The notes below the pieces were generated by a model. That model saw nothing but the letters and a program-made list of their open reading frames with translations, searched no databases and had not been told where the DNA came from. From the NCBI GenBank assembly GCA_965218775.1, contig CBDCLS010000005.1, positions 1,054,001 through 1,118,000 of the forward strand: a stretch of DNA of 64,000 nucleotides, given 5' to 3'. This DNA comes from CAUZIZ01 sp965218775 (lineage in GTDB: Bacteria; Acidobacteriota; UBA6911; RPQK01; JAJDTT01). This document shows positions 49,324 to 57,977 of the stretch, in pieces (position 1 is the first letter of the stretch; every line of letters starts with the position of its first letter). The translations under genes were made by a program, and so were the position numbers.

Positions 49324-51165
49324 TCAGACATCCAGACCAACCGAACGCATCAGCTCGAGCGCGTTTCCTCGTTCGACCACACCGGGACGCAGTTTGTAGT
49401 CGAAGAAGATCCGTCCGTTCTCCAAACGATCCGTGAAGTGGGCATTCTCTGCACGCTGACCCAAATCGCTGGCGATCCGGGTTAACGCCAGGTCGTGGGT
49501 GGTGACCAGTCCTACTGCCCCACTATCAATCAGCGCTCGAACCACTGCGGCGGCACCGATCTGGCGATCGTGGGAGTTGGTTCCGTGGAGGATCTCGTCG
49601 AGCAGGAAAAGGACCGGTACGTCGCCGCCAGACACTCCGATGATGGAGCGCAACCGCCTCAACTCGGCGTAGAAATGCGACACGCCCTGCTGCAGGGAAT
49701 CCACGATGCGCATCGCAGTCCCCAGGACCACAGGTGAAACCTTCAACTGCTCAGCCCGTACCGGAGCACCGGCCAGGGCCAGGACGACGTTAACGCCGAT
49801 CGTTCGAAGCAGCGTGCTCTTGCCGGACATGTTCGATCCACTGATCAAGAGAAGTCGCAGGTCCCGTCCGATGGACAAATCGTTAGAAACGCTCTCAGTT
49901 CGCGGAATCAAGGGATGTGCGAGCCCTATCGCCTCGAAGCATGGGCCGTCTTCGACAATCTCCGGAAACGGATCCTCCGGATGTTCATAGGCGTACCCGG
50001 ACAAGGCCGACAGTGCCTCCATTGCCCCCAGTACTTCGAGCCACTCCGCTACGTTCGGGCCGAACCGTACGCGCCAGCGTTCGAGCGCGAAAGTCAACTG
50101 GGTGCCGGGCAACAGCAAACCCGCAATCGTTCGGAAGAAGGGGTTTTTTCTCGACTGATCCGTCTGGATCAGCCGCACCAATCGCTTGAGGGTTCTTGAG
50201 GGCCTGACGCCAGCCGTGTCCAGCCGCGCGCGTAGATCACGCCACAGGGGTGTTTCGAACTCATCTCCCTCGACTCGCACAAAGATGCGGACCAACGCCT
50301 CCAAACTCTGGTCCAGAGGGTCCAGGTGGAGACGAACGTGACGCGCCGAGCGTAGAAAGAAGGCCACCAGGCACGCCGACAGTGCACTCGACACCAGCAG
50401 CGGTCGGGTTCCATCGAAGAAGTCGCCACGGCCAGACTCGGGTCCAAGAAAGAAGGCGATCAGGTGGATAGACCAGTAGCAGAAGCCGGCCAAGTTCGCC
50501 AAAGCAAGAAGAGCGGCCATCACGGCAGGCCAGCGAGGGTTCAAGTCCGCACGCCGAGCAGCCCAGGCTCTGAAGCCCTCGAAGTCCAACGCCTTGTCGA
50601 TCCTGCCGCCGAGTACCGCCAGATCTTCACGGAGGTCCAGCTGATGGCGCAGTTCTTCGACCGTCCGCTGCCGGCGCCGAATCTCCTGGGGACAGGCTGC
50701 CGAGCCCAGCCAGGTCGACAGCGTCCGTTGGCCTTCCCTGGTCGGCGAGGTCGCCAGCAGTTGGAAGAGCGAGCCTGAGCCGTACAGATCCAGATCCGAG
50801 GAATAGAGGTGGTCAGCTTCGGCAAAGCGTTCGCCCCTAGAACCTTTACGGGCCCAGACGTCGTCGATGCGATCGAGACCCAAGCGGTAGAACGCAGCGG
50901 CCACCTCGGCGTGGTTCCGACGCCGTTTGACCCGCTCGTGCAGGGCCGCCACGAGCAGGAACGTGACGATCAACAACAGAAGCCAGATTCCGTCCCACGA
51001 GAGTTCCACTACGGTTTTCCAAGTCGCGATCGCAGCAGCCACAGCGATTGCAAATCGCAGCCAGCTAAACCGCGCAGAGACAAGGGACAGCTGCCGGGCC
51101 AGGTTTTCACGAGCCCTCAACAAGTCGCTGTATTCCGCACGAGGTTCGGAATCGACAACGGTCAT
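49324..51165 (-). CDS. membrane-anchored MutS-family ATPase
   Basis: A 613-residue protein. The C-terminal MutS ATPase domain has the Walker A SGSNMSGKSTLLRTIG near residue 440, MRIVDSLQQGVSHFYAELRR, the Walker B LFLLDEILHGTNSHDRQIGA, and GLVTTHDLALTRIA (the TH-D loop). The N-terminal half differs from mismatch-repair MutS: two close hydrophobic segments lie at about 33-75 and two more at about 220-270, with a core-like helical region between. There is no mismatch-binding (Phe-x-Glu) domain. Such membrane MutS-related proteins are seen in Acidobacteria and Bacteroidetes and have no proven role. No mutL-like neighbour exists. Confidence 0.88.
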   Translation of the reverse strand: MTVVDSEPRAEYSDLLRARENLARQLSLVSARFSWLRFAIAVAAAIATWKTVVELSWDGIWLLLLIVTFLLVAALHERVKRRRNHAEVAAAFYRLGLDRIDDVWARKGSRGERFAEADHLYSSDLDLYGSGSLFQLLATSPTREGQRTLSTWLGSAACPQEIRRRQRTVEELRHQLDLREDLAVLGGRIDKALDFEGFRAWAARRADLNPRWPAVMAALLALANLAGFCYWSIHLIAFFLGPESGRGDFFDGTRPLLVSSALSACLVAFFLRSARHVRLHLDPLDQSLEALVRIFVRVEGDEFETPLWRDLRARLDTAGVRPSRTLKRLVRLIQTDQSRKNPFFRTIAGLLLPGTQLTFALERWRVRFGPNVAEWLEVLGAMEALSALSGYAYEHPEDPFPEIVEDGPCFEAIGLAHPLIPRTESVSNDLSIGRDLRLLLISGSNMSGKSTLLRTIGVNVVLALAGAPVRAEQLKVSPVVLGTAMRIVDSLQQGVSHFYAELRRLRSIIGVSGGDVPVLFLLDEILHGTNSHDRQIGAAAVVRALIDSGAVGLVTTHDLALTRIASDLGQRAENAHFTDRLENGRIFFDYKLRPGVVERGNALELMRSVGLDV

Positions 51166-51298
51166 GGTGCCACTCTTACCCCCGCAATCAGGGATGTCAA
51201 TAGTTGTGGGAACGGGATTGTTTACAGCACTTCCACCGCACCTCCCGGAAACAGTTGACGCCGACCCTCGGCTCCACCAACGGGTTCGGACCGGGGAT

Positions 51299-51481
51299 CT
51301 AGCCCGAATTATTCATAAGTTTTCGTAGCGAGGCAGTGCCAGCGCCGTTCTGACAAGGCTTGCGACCGAGGCCTCCGCAGTCGTACTTGTACAGTACGTC
51401 GAGGAGGCAGACCGAGCGTAACGCAGTCAGGGCGGATGATGGCGTTGCCGCAGCAGAAAATTTATGAATAGTGCGGGCTAG
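51299..51481. mobile_element. MITE-like palindromic element flanked by CTAG
   Basis: Inverted ends of about 25 bases (TAGCCCGAATTATTCATAAG... at 51300 and its imperfect complement ending at 51480, about four mismatches). CTAG is at both borders (51299-51302 and 51478-51481), so the element proper, beginning CCCG, is 51303-51477 (175 bp). The centre has GTAC-TTGTACA-GTAC with CCTCCGC/GAGGAGG arms, so the unit can fold end to end. No coding frame. Confidence 0.78.
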
Positions 51482-51699
51482 GGAGGCCGCTCTTCGGTCT
51501 CGACTTCAGGGTGGCTCTCTCGTCCGAGGAAGGTCACCCCGCTGTCAGACTCACCGGCCCCTTGCTTTCCCACTCAGAGGCGTTATCTTGGGTTCACGGA
51601 TGCTCGGGTCGACACCCCTCATCGCCGTCAGCCTTTTTTCCTGCTTGCGCCGGGGTCGGAGACGGCGGCGCTAGCGTCCGAAGCCTGGGAAGTTGCGAA

Positions 51700-52143
51700 A
51701 TGCCTGAATCTCTCGAAATAAGAGAAGCTACCTTGTCCGATATACCAGCGATAGTGAGCTTGATGGCCGACTTGGGCTATCCCACTTCTGGCGAGACGAT
51801 GAAGGAACGGCTTGCTCCAATTTTCCGGGATCCCGAGCACGGAACCTTCGTCGCGCTGTGGTGCCAGACGGTGGTTGGAATCGTTGGCACTCGTGTAGGC
51901 AGACGCTACGAGAAAGATGGGCGGTACGGACAGGTCATGATCGTGGTGGTGCGCGCTCGCGACCGGCGAAGGGGAGTGGGGTCGGCTTTGATAAAACATG
52001 CAGAAGAGTCCCTCCGTCAGCAGGGTGCAAACGCAGTTGTGGTGAACACCGGAAGCCACCGAACAGATGCCCACGCATTCTACAAACGGATGGGTTACAG
52101 CTTCACAGGAAGACGATACGCTAAGACGGTTGCTCCTGCCTAG
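51700..52143 (+). CDS. GNAT-family N-acetyltransferase
   Basis: A 147-residue acetyltransferase. LEIREATLSDIPAIVSLMAD is the usual opening, VVRARDRRRGVGSALIKHAE is the acetyl-CoA-binding R-x-x-G-x-G segment, and DAHAFYKRMGYSFTGRRYAK is the conserved C-terminal part. I start at ATG 51700; the upstream frame (from 51511) lacks family similarity and runs out of the MITE-like element. The stop TAG shares a base with the GTG start of the next gene (TAGTG), implying translational coupling. Confidence 0.9.
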   Translation: MPESLEIREATLSDIPAIVSLMADLGYPTSGETMKERLAPIFRDPEHGTFVALWCQTVVGIVGTRVGRRYEKDGRYGQVMIVVVRARDRRRGVGSALIKHAEESLRQQGANAVVVNTGSHRTDAHAFYKRMGYSFTGRRYAKTVAPA

Positions 52144-53042
52144 TGACTTTGCCCAGCCAGAGAACACTCTTTCGGAGAATTGATGGCGTGCTGCAAAGAA
52201 GCAAGCTACAGAGTGTGACAGTCAAGGAGTCCCCGATGGGCCTTCGGTTTCGTTCCTACGGGAGCGAAGGTCCGATGATTGTGCTCTTGCACGGCGGCCC
52301 TGGAGCCCCTGGATACATGGCCCCTGTGGGTCAGCGTCTGGCTGAGACTTCCTTTCGGGTCCTTGAACCGTTCCAGCGGCGGAGCGGTGGCGAACCGCTA
52401 AGCGTCCATCGGCATATTTCGGATCTAGCCCAGTTCCTCGCTGCCGAGGCGCCCGGGTCGGTTCCCGCTATCGTCGGTCATTCCTGGGGAGCAATGCTGG
52501 CTCTCTGCTTCGCGTGCGAATTCCCTGAACTCGCCACTCCACTGGTCCTGATCGGTTGCGGTACATTCGATGCGACGTCACGGGCGGAGTACAAAGCACG
52601 GGTCGCCGCTCGCACCCCGCCCGACTTACAGTCCAGGCTCGAACGCATCTCAACAGAGATTGAAGACCCCGACGAGCGTTTTCGGTGCATCGGAGATCTT
52701 CTGCTACCCGTCTACTCGCACACCCCGACGCTCCAGACATCGGCTGGGATCCGCTGCGATGCAGTTGGCCATCTGGAGAGCTGGAATGACATGATTCGTC
52801 TCCAGGCACAAGGGATCCTTCCAGCCCGCTTCTCGGCGATCAACGCCTCTGTCCTCATGCTCCACGGAGCGGAGGATCCACACCCCGGCCCAATGATCTT
52901 CGCCAGCCTTGATCCCTATGTCCGCCAACTCGAGTACCGCGAAATCGAGTCATGCGGACACTATCCCTGGCTCGAATCGAAGGCTCGGACTGAATTCGGA
53001 GAATTCCTGGTGAGCTGGCTCAGCCGACGACTTCCTGCCTGA
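52143..53042 (+). CDS. alpha/beta-hydrolase (proline iminopeptidase-like)
   Basis: A 299-residue cytoplasmic hydrolase. VLLHGGPGAPGYMAPVGQRL gives the oxyanion loop, AIVGHSWGAMLALCFACEFP the nucleophile Ser, LMLHGAEDPHPG the acid residue and ESCGHYPWLESKAR the catalytic His. HGGPG followed by GHSWG is typical of prolyl iminopeptidases and related peptidases or lactonases. The start codon is GTG 52143, overlapping the upstream GNAT stop by one base. The substrate is not predictable. Confidence 0.88.
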   Translation: MTLPSQRTLFRRIDGVLQRSKLQSVTVKESPMGLRFRSYGSEGPMIVLLHGGPGAPGYMAPVGQRLAETSFRVLEPFQRRSGGEPLSVHRHISDLAQFLAAEAPGSVPAIVGHSWGAMLALCFACEFPELATPLVLIGCGTFDATSRAEYKARVAARTPPDLQSRLERISTEIEDPDERFRCIGDLLLPVYSHTPTLQTSAGIRCDAVGHLESWNDMIRLQAQGILPARFSAINASVLMLHGAEDPHPGPMIFASLDPYVRQLEYREIESCGHYPWLESKARTEFGEFLVSWLSRRLPA

Positions 53043-53141
53043 CAAGTGCGCAAGGCAACCGCAGGGCTGGTCCCTCAACTTCCCTCTCGAAAAGCGACCC
53101 TGGCCTCGGGATCGCAATACCCTTGGGATCGACCTCGCTCC

Positions 53142-53957
53142 CTACCAGGGTGGCATGCCTCTGAACCGAAACAGATGGACCTGCCACTTCGAAAGCGGGC
53201 TCTGTCCCGTTCGCCGAAAGTGAGCCAGGGCAGCTCGTGCGTTCGTGACCTTCTCGCCCTGGACACCAGGATCCTGAAAGACATACTCCAGTCCCCCCTT
53301 CGACTCCGCCTGGGCGTAGAGACGCAAACATCCAATGAGATCCGGTCGATCGAGGTCGAAAGGCTCCCAATCTGTGCTCTCCAAGACACGTTCATGAACG
53401 AACCCTGGGATCTCCTGGCAGAGTCCATGGACTCTCCTCATTCCGTACTGAGAGGAGACATTGAGCAAGACAACCCCGTTTTTGACCAGGAACTTTCGGC
53501 CTCCTCGAAGAACCTCGCTCCGGTATCCAAAGCCGTCATCACCCTCACTTGCCGGAGGGTTCGACAGGATGAAATCAACCTTGCCCTCAAGACCATCCAG
53601 CTTCGCCGAGTCAGCCTCGTCGATCGGGGCGTAGGAATCCGAAAGCAAGATGTCGATTTTGCTCTCCAAGCCGTTCCTGGACACATTCTCGCGGGCGACT
53701 TCCACATTGGCTTCAAGGATTTCCAGACCGACGACCCTTTCAACCCGTCCAATTCGGGCGGCAGCAAGGGCAAGACACCCGGTGCCCGGTCCCCAGTCGA
53801 TGCCTACTCCGCTGAGGAGATCTTGATGCCCACAGATGCTTCTCAACGAGATCAGGCTCGCCGCTGTGACGGAGAACGTCCCGGGTGGATGCAGAACCTC
53901 AATCCTGCCTAGTCCGTGCGTTTCCTCGGCATCCAGAAGAGTCCTCTCAGCTACCAT
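53142..53957 (-). CDS. class I SAM-dependent methyltransferase (MTS/PrmC-like)
   Basis: A 271-residue methyltransferase. GIDWGPGTGCLALAAARIGR is the SAM-binding motif I, VVGLEILEANVEVARENVSR motif II, and DFILSNPPASEGDDG has the N-P-P-x motif of enzymes that methylate a nitrogen of Gln, Asn, adenine or guanine. The N-terminus (LHPPGTFSVTAASLISLRSI) resembles the small MTS-domain enzymes. The target is not known. It converges with the hydrolase gene, with a 99-base gap. Confidence 0.85.
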   Translation of the reverse strand: MVAERTLLDAEETHGLGRIEVLHPPGTFSVTAASLISLRSICGHQDLLSGVGIDWGPGTGCLALAAARIGRVERVVGLEILEANVEVARENVSRNGLESKIDILLSDSYAPIDEADSAKLDGLEGKVDFILSNPPASEGDDGFGYRSEVLRGGRKFLVKNGVVLLNVSSQYGMRRVHGLCQEIPGFVHERVLESTDWEPFDLDRPDLIGCLRLYAQAESKGGLEYVFQDPGVQGEKVTNARAALAHFRRTGQSPLSKWQVHLFRFRGMPPW

Positions 53958-54138
53958 TTTGTCTCCGCGTCGCAGACTTGTCGCGAATGAGACTTTGTGG
54001 GAGCCCCGATTGTGCGGAGTGGTTCCCGTGAAACATGGCTCGCCTTAGTTCAACAGGCATGTTCTTAGACCAAGGATCTGACAGTAGCGCCAACAGACTT
54101 CTCTTCGTACTGCGATCGAGTATAGTTCATGTCCTCGT

Positions 54139-54538
54139 GACAGAATCAAAGAACTGGACATTCTCCTGAGCGAACAGATCGACTACTACGCCACACGTGC
54201 TCCCTGAGTATGACGAGTGGTTCTTTCGAAGGGGACGCTACGACCGGGGCAAAGATCACAAGGATCGATGGGAAGCGAAAATCAAACACGTACTGGACGC
54301 CATTAAAAAGTCCTGCAGAGGCGGAGACGTCCTTGAACTGGCCTGCGGGAGGACGCCAACCTGGATCAACTTTATCAGTAACTGGTTGATTCAGGTTCCC
54401 TTGGCCTATCTGCTTTCCATTTACTTGGACATGGGTATCGGTGGATGTTTCATCGCTATCGCCGCCACTTACATCACCACATCTTTGGTCTCCGTAGTCG
54501 CCTTCCGCCGGGGAAAATGGAGGGTGAAAGAGATCTAG
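54139..54538 (+). pseudogene. chimeric remnant: methyltransferase N-terminus joined to MATE efflux C-terminus
   Basis: The first part (54139 to about 54347) reads DRIKELDILLSEQIDYYATR, then, after a one-base frame change at CCCTGAG (54201-54207), EYDEWFFRRGRYDRGKDHKD and GDVLELACG. That is the start of a small SAM-dependent methyltransferase (LAEQ-x-x-YY-x-x-RA-x-EYDEW, then LELACGTG). From about 54351 the same frame continues as TWINFISNWLIQVPLAYLLS and CFIAIAATYITTSLVSVVAF followed by RRGKWRVKEI, the last two membrane segments of a MATE-type Na+/drug antiporter. The 113-codon frame from 54197 therefore spans a deletion that fused two unrelated genes. Neither part can be functional. Confidence 0.75.
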
Positions 54539-54590
54539 AGCCATTGGATTACCATCGGCACATCAGGAATCCGGAGGGCGTAAGACTCTA

Positions 54591-56141
54591 ATGATCAGTC
54601 CTCGATCCGTCACGTTTGCAGGGCTAGTCCTCGTGTTGGTGGCTTACGCCGTAGCCTTGGGACAGGCTGTATTTCTGAGCGAGAAGTTCTACGGACATCA
54701 GTCACCACACGCCATCAATCTGCTTTTCGGACGCTACCTGGTCGCCCTGTTCGGGTTGATTCCGCTGGGGATCTGCCTCTACCGCTGCCGCAGCAAGCGC
54801 GCCAGCATGATCCCCGACTTCACTTCATGGAAGCCTGTTCGGGCCTTCGTCTACTCCATTTTCTTGGCGATTGTAGCGACCTCGCTGGTCGCAGGCTCCG
54901 GACTGCTGGGGAGTAGCCGCTTCCTCTTGGAACAGTCTTTCATTGCGATCCTGCTCCTGACTTTGGGCCTGTGGACCCTGACGGTGCAAATCGATCCGCG
55001 ACTACTGCCGGGTACGCTGCGTAGGGCCGTTGGAGTGGTTGATATAGCTCTCGCCAATTTCCTCCTGGGTCTCGTCCTTACGGAAGCTGCGTTGGGCATC
55101 GTCTCCAGATACTCCACCTCGCCGCTGTTCTTGGACACGCCATCTATCGAGGCCAATCTGGAGAGGGCGCGCCCCCAACCACACCAGCGCTATTTTGGGT
55201 TCTCGCTCAATAGTGGTGGCTACCACGACACAGAATTCGCCGCAGCAGGACCGGATGACTACGTCGTGGCGATTCTGGCGGATTCTTTCGGACTCGGCAT
55301 CGTGCCTTATGAGCACAACTTCGCCACCATTGCGGAGAAGCGGCTGCGGCGTGCACTCGCAGACCGATACAAGCGAGTCGAGATCCACAACTACGGTCTG
55401 CCTGCCATCGGAATGCAAGAGTACGCCCACTTGCTCCAGACGGAGATCTTGGACCTCAATCCCACTGGCGTGGCCCTGTGCGTGTACGTGGGGAACGATA
55501 TCAGCGGGAGCGAGAGAAGGAAGACAAAGCGGTACAAGTTACAAAACTGGTGGGTCTGGATCGTCGGGAGCCGAGTCCTGACCGTCCTTAGGGAGGGCGA
55601 CGAGAGAGCGTCCCTGGGCAAGATCGGTGAGGCCGTCTCCACACAGGAATCGGCACTCAACTACCTCCATGATCCCACCAAAGAGCCCCCGAGCTTATCC
55701 GAAGAGACCTTCCTTAGGATCGAGGGCGAGCATCTGGAATCACTAGCCCCAAGCGGCGGTACCGAGGAGCGGTATCAGGATTTCTTCCAGTCTCTTGAGA
55801 CGATTCACAAACTGGTGGGCGACAAGCTAGTCGTGATCCTGATCCCCGATGAATTTCAGGTCAACGATGCCCTCTACGAAAAGCTGATACTCAAGAACAA
55901 AGGCATGGCGAAGTTCGATCGCCAGTCGCCTCAACAGCGGATCAGAGCCTACGGTAACAAGAACGATATCCCTGTACTGGATCTCCTGCCCGCCCTACTC
56001 GAAGCCGAGAAGCACGGTCGCACCTACCACCTCCGTGACACCCATTGGAACGCCCTCGGTAATCGAATAGCGGGCGAAGAGGTGGCTAGCTTCTTGTTGC
56101 AACACCTGTCGTTGGGGAAGTTCAAACCCAATGAGAAATGA
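54591..56141 (+). CDS. membrane-anchored SGNH-type hydrolase (AlgX/AlgJ-like)
   Basis: A 516-residue protein. Five or six hydrophobic segments fill residues about 5-170 (VTFAGLVLVLVAYAVALGQA, YLVALFGLIPLGICLYRC, FVYSIFLAIVATSLVAGSGL and others). The rest is a periplasmic or cytoplasmic SGNH domain: VAILADSFGLGIVPYEHNFA with the nucleophile Ser, VALCVYVGNDISGSE with the Asn block, and YHLRDTHWNALGNRIAGEEV with the Asp-His pair in the D-x-H-W-N form seen in alginate acetyltransferase AlgX/AlgJ. It could acetylate or deacetylate a polysaccharide. It stands alone next to a gene scar. Confidence 0.82.
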   Translation: MISPRSVTFAGLVLVLVAYAVALGQAVFLSEKFYGHQSPHAINLLFGRYLVALFGLIPLGICLYRCRSKRASMIPDFTSWKPVRAFVYSIFLAIVATSLVAGSGLLGSSRFLLEQSFIAILLLTLGLWTLTVQIDPRLLPGTLRRAVGVVDIALANFLLGLVLTEAALGIVSRYSTSPLFLDTPSIEANLERARPQPHQRYFGFSLNSGGYHDTEFAAAGPDDYVVAILADSFGLGIVPYEHNFATIAEKRLRRALADRYKRVEIHNYGLPAIGMQEYAHLLQTEILDLNPTGVALCVYVGNDISGSERRKTKRYKLQNWWVWIVGSRVLTVLREGDERASLGKIGEAVSTQESALNYLHDPTKEPPSLSEETFLRIEGEHLESLAPSGGTEERYQDFFQSLETIHKLVGDKLVVILIPDEFQVNDALYEKLILKNKGMAKFDRQSPQQRIRAYGNKNDIPVLDLLPALLEAEKHGRTYHLRDTHWNALGNRIAGEEVASFLLQHLSLGKFKPNEK

Positions 56142-56214
56142 TCGCTCAATCCCACGAGGCTCTGCGCCGCTGTATTGAGGCCAGTGGGCAGTACTCAATC
56201 TGGCAGCTGCTTCG

Positions 56215-56379
56215 TCACATCGATCCCGAGATAGACTTCACCTGGCCCCGGAGCTTGCACTGTTTTCTTTGAAGGAACACGAGAAAGAGGAAAAGCAGCA
56301 CGAAAATGGCGATGTAGCCGGCAACGGCATACCCCATGGTATCGGGAGTCTGGTTCGGCGCTAAAACCTGGTTAAACAT
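56215..56379 (-). CDS. orphan CcmD-like small membrane protein
   Basis: A 54-residue protein. MFNQVLAPNQ is followed by MGYAVAGYIAIFVLLFLFLV as the single membrane segment and a basic tail (FLQRKQCKLRGQVKSI). This layout (polar start, Y-x-x-x-x-Y-x-x-x, hydrophobic stretch, then R/K-x-x-x-L-x-x-x-x) is that of CcmD-family haem-exporter subunits. The ATG (56379) has GGAGAG 5 bases upstream, supporting a real gene. No other ccm gene lies within this window, so either it serves the Ccm system in trans or has another role. Confidence 0.65.
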   Translation of the reverse strand: MFNQVLAPNQTPDTMGYAVAGYIAIFVLLFLFLVFLQRKQCKLRGQVKSISGSM

Positions 56380-56565
56380 GGTTACTCTCCAATCGGCGGC
56401 CGATGAGTTCAGATGCGCCTTCCTCCAATTGCAGATCCGCTCTTACCGACGGAAATGCTCGATCACCATAAATTAGCATGACTCAAATTCTCTGACGATT
56501 GCTAGGGGGCTCGTTCCTTCGTAAGTCACCGGGGCGGCCCAAAATTGCTGAATGCAGACCGCGCC

Positions 56566-57234
56566 TTAGGATCCCCCTCCAGAGTTCCGATACACAGCCC
56601 TGAATCGCCGCACTGGCGGGACCTCTTGGTCCCAATAATCCTCGAAGAGCTCTTCTTCCAGGTCGAGTCGGACAAACTCACTGAGTTCCTCCTTCGTCAG
56701 AGGCCAGGGCATCTCCTCCTCCGCTCCATCCTCCTCCCTCCCCCGAGTGATCACCAGCAGCCGGCCTCGCAACGCGACAAGATCGACGATCGCCTGCATA
56801 GCCTGAGGCCGGATTGTGGGAGGCAAAACTTGGAGCGTATAGATCTCGACTGTGAAGTCGAATCGGCGGTGCCAGCCCTCAGGCAATCTGAGCAGGTCAA
56901 TCGTGCGGTAGCTGACGCGAGACCTCGGAAACCTTTTCTTACACCACCGAATCGCTTCGGGAGAAACATCAAAGGCGGCCACGGTGAAGCCTTCGTTAGA
57001 AAGAAATTCGGCGTCATCGCCAAGACCGCACCCCACCACAATCGCCTGCTTACCCTCAGGTTCGATCGTGCTAACCTCAAGCCACTCCACCAAGTTGGGG
57101 TTGGGAACGAGGTCGGCCCAAGGTATCCTCTTAGCGTCATTTCGGGATTCAACGTAGAGCCTATCAAACCAGCCGGTGGGTTCTCCTTGACTCAAGTAGG
57201 TACGAGCCAGCTCGCGGGCATGGGTCCTATTCAC
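56566..57234 (-). CDS. class I SAM-dependent methyltransferase (TPMT-like)
   Basis: A 222-residue enzyme. GWFDRLYVESRNDAKRIPWA and AIVVGCGLGDDAEFLSNEGF (SAM motif I) followed by VAAFDVSPEAIRWCKKRFP (motif II) and VEIYTLQVLPPTIRPQAM are typical of the thiopurine-methyltransferase-like group, which methylates small thio, seleno or other compounds. The start is ATG 57234. It stands alone; no regulation is visible. Confidence 0.85.
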   Translation of the reverse strand: MNRTHARELARTYLSQGEPTGWFDRLYVESRNDAKRIPWADLVPNPNLVEWLEVSTIEPEGKQAIVVGCGLGDDAEFLSNEGFTVAAFDVSPEAIRWCKKRFPRSRVSYRTIDLLRLPEGWHRRFDFTVEIYTLQVLPPTIRPQAMQAIVDLVALRGRLLVITRGREEDGAEEEMPWPLTKEELSEFVRLDLEEELFEDYWDQEVPPVRRFRAVYRNSGGGS

Positions 57235-57389
57235 AAGGACCCAAGTATATCAACAAGGTCGGGAAGCGAATAACCAGCGGAGATGCTAGCCTCCCGTGGA
57301 GTTGAGCGCTGGATCCCGGAATATCTCCGGCCTGAAACTCCCACCTATTCTAGTTGCGTTAACTATCTATACTTCAATAGGATGAAATC

Positions 57390-57914
57390 ATGAATTTAAC
57401 CAATGTTCTGAAGCAAGAAGCCGGCCACATGTACGTTGTCACCGAGAAGCTGTTCCGGCGTGTCGATGCCGACAAACTAGACTGGAAGCCATCGACGGGG
57501 AACAACTGGATGACAGTGGGACAGCTTGTCCTGCACTGCACCAACGCCTGCGGTAGCACCATCAAGGGATTCATCACCGGCGATTGGGGCCTGCCCGAAG
57601 GCATGTCGTTCGAGGACTTGCCCCCCGATCAGGTGCTACAACCGGCGGAAAATCTGCCCACCGTGGAAAGTATCGAGCAAGCCCTTGAGCTCTTGGCAAA
57701 GGACAAACAGACGGCGTTCCAGTACCTGGAGGAAGCCGGCGAGGGGAATCTGCTCTCTCAGAAGTCTTCCGCACCCTGGGGCGGTCCCGAGCTCACCTTG
57801 TTTCAACACTTGTACCAAATGATTGGACACCTCGGGCAGCACAAGGGCCAGCTATTTTACTACCTGAAGCTGCAAGGCAAAGACGTGAATACGTCAGACC
57901 TCTGGGGCGCTTAA
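57390..57914 (+). CDS. DinB-family four-helix-bundle protein
   Basis: A 174-residue protein. LKQEAGHMYVVTEKLFRRVD opens the first helix, GQLVLHCTNACGSTIKGFIT has the first metal-binding His and MIGHLGQHKGQLFYYLKLQG has the two His of the H-x3-H pattern. DinB/YfiT proteins bind a divalent metal and include thiol transferases such as BstA; no partner is seen here to define the thiol or substrate. AATAGGATGAA precedes the ATG. Confidence 0.88.
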   Translation: MNLTNVLKQEAGHMYVVTEKLFRRVDADKLDWKPSTGNNWMTVGQLVLHCTNACGSTIKGFITGDWGLPEGMSFEDLPPDQVLQPAENLPTVESIEQALELLAKDKQTAFQYLEEAGEGNLLSQKSSAPWGGPELTLFQHLYQMIGHLGQHKGQLFYYLKLQGKDVNTSDLWGA

Positions 57915-57977
57915 CACGAGACCGATGGTCCTGGGCCTCCTGAGAGAGGAAGTCCTGAGAAGCTGGTCGGTCCATCT

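Noticed and set aside
51166..51210. Promoter for the MutS-like gene from TTGACA on the minus strand near 51195
   Set aside because: The matching -10 would lie only a few bases from the start codon and is poor.
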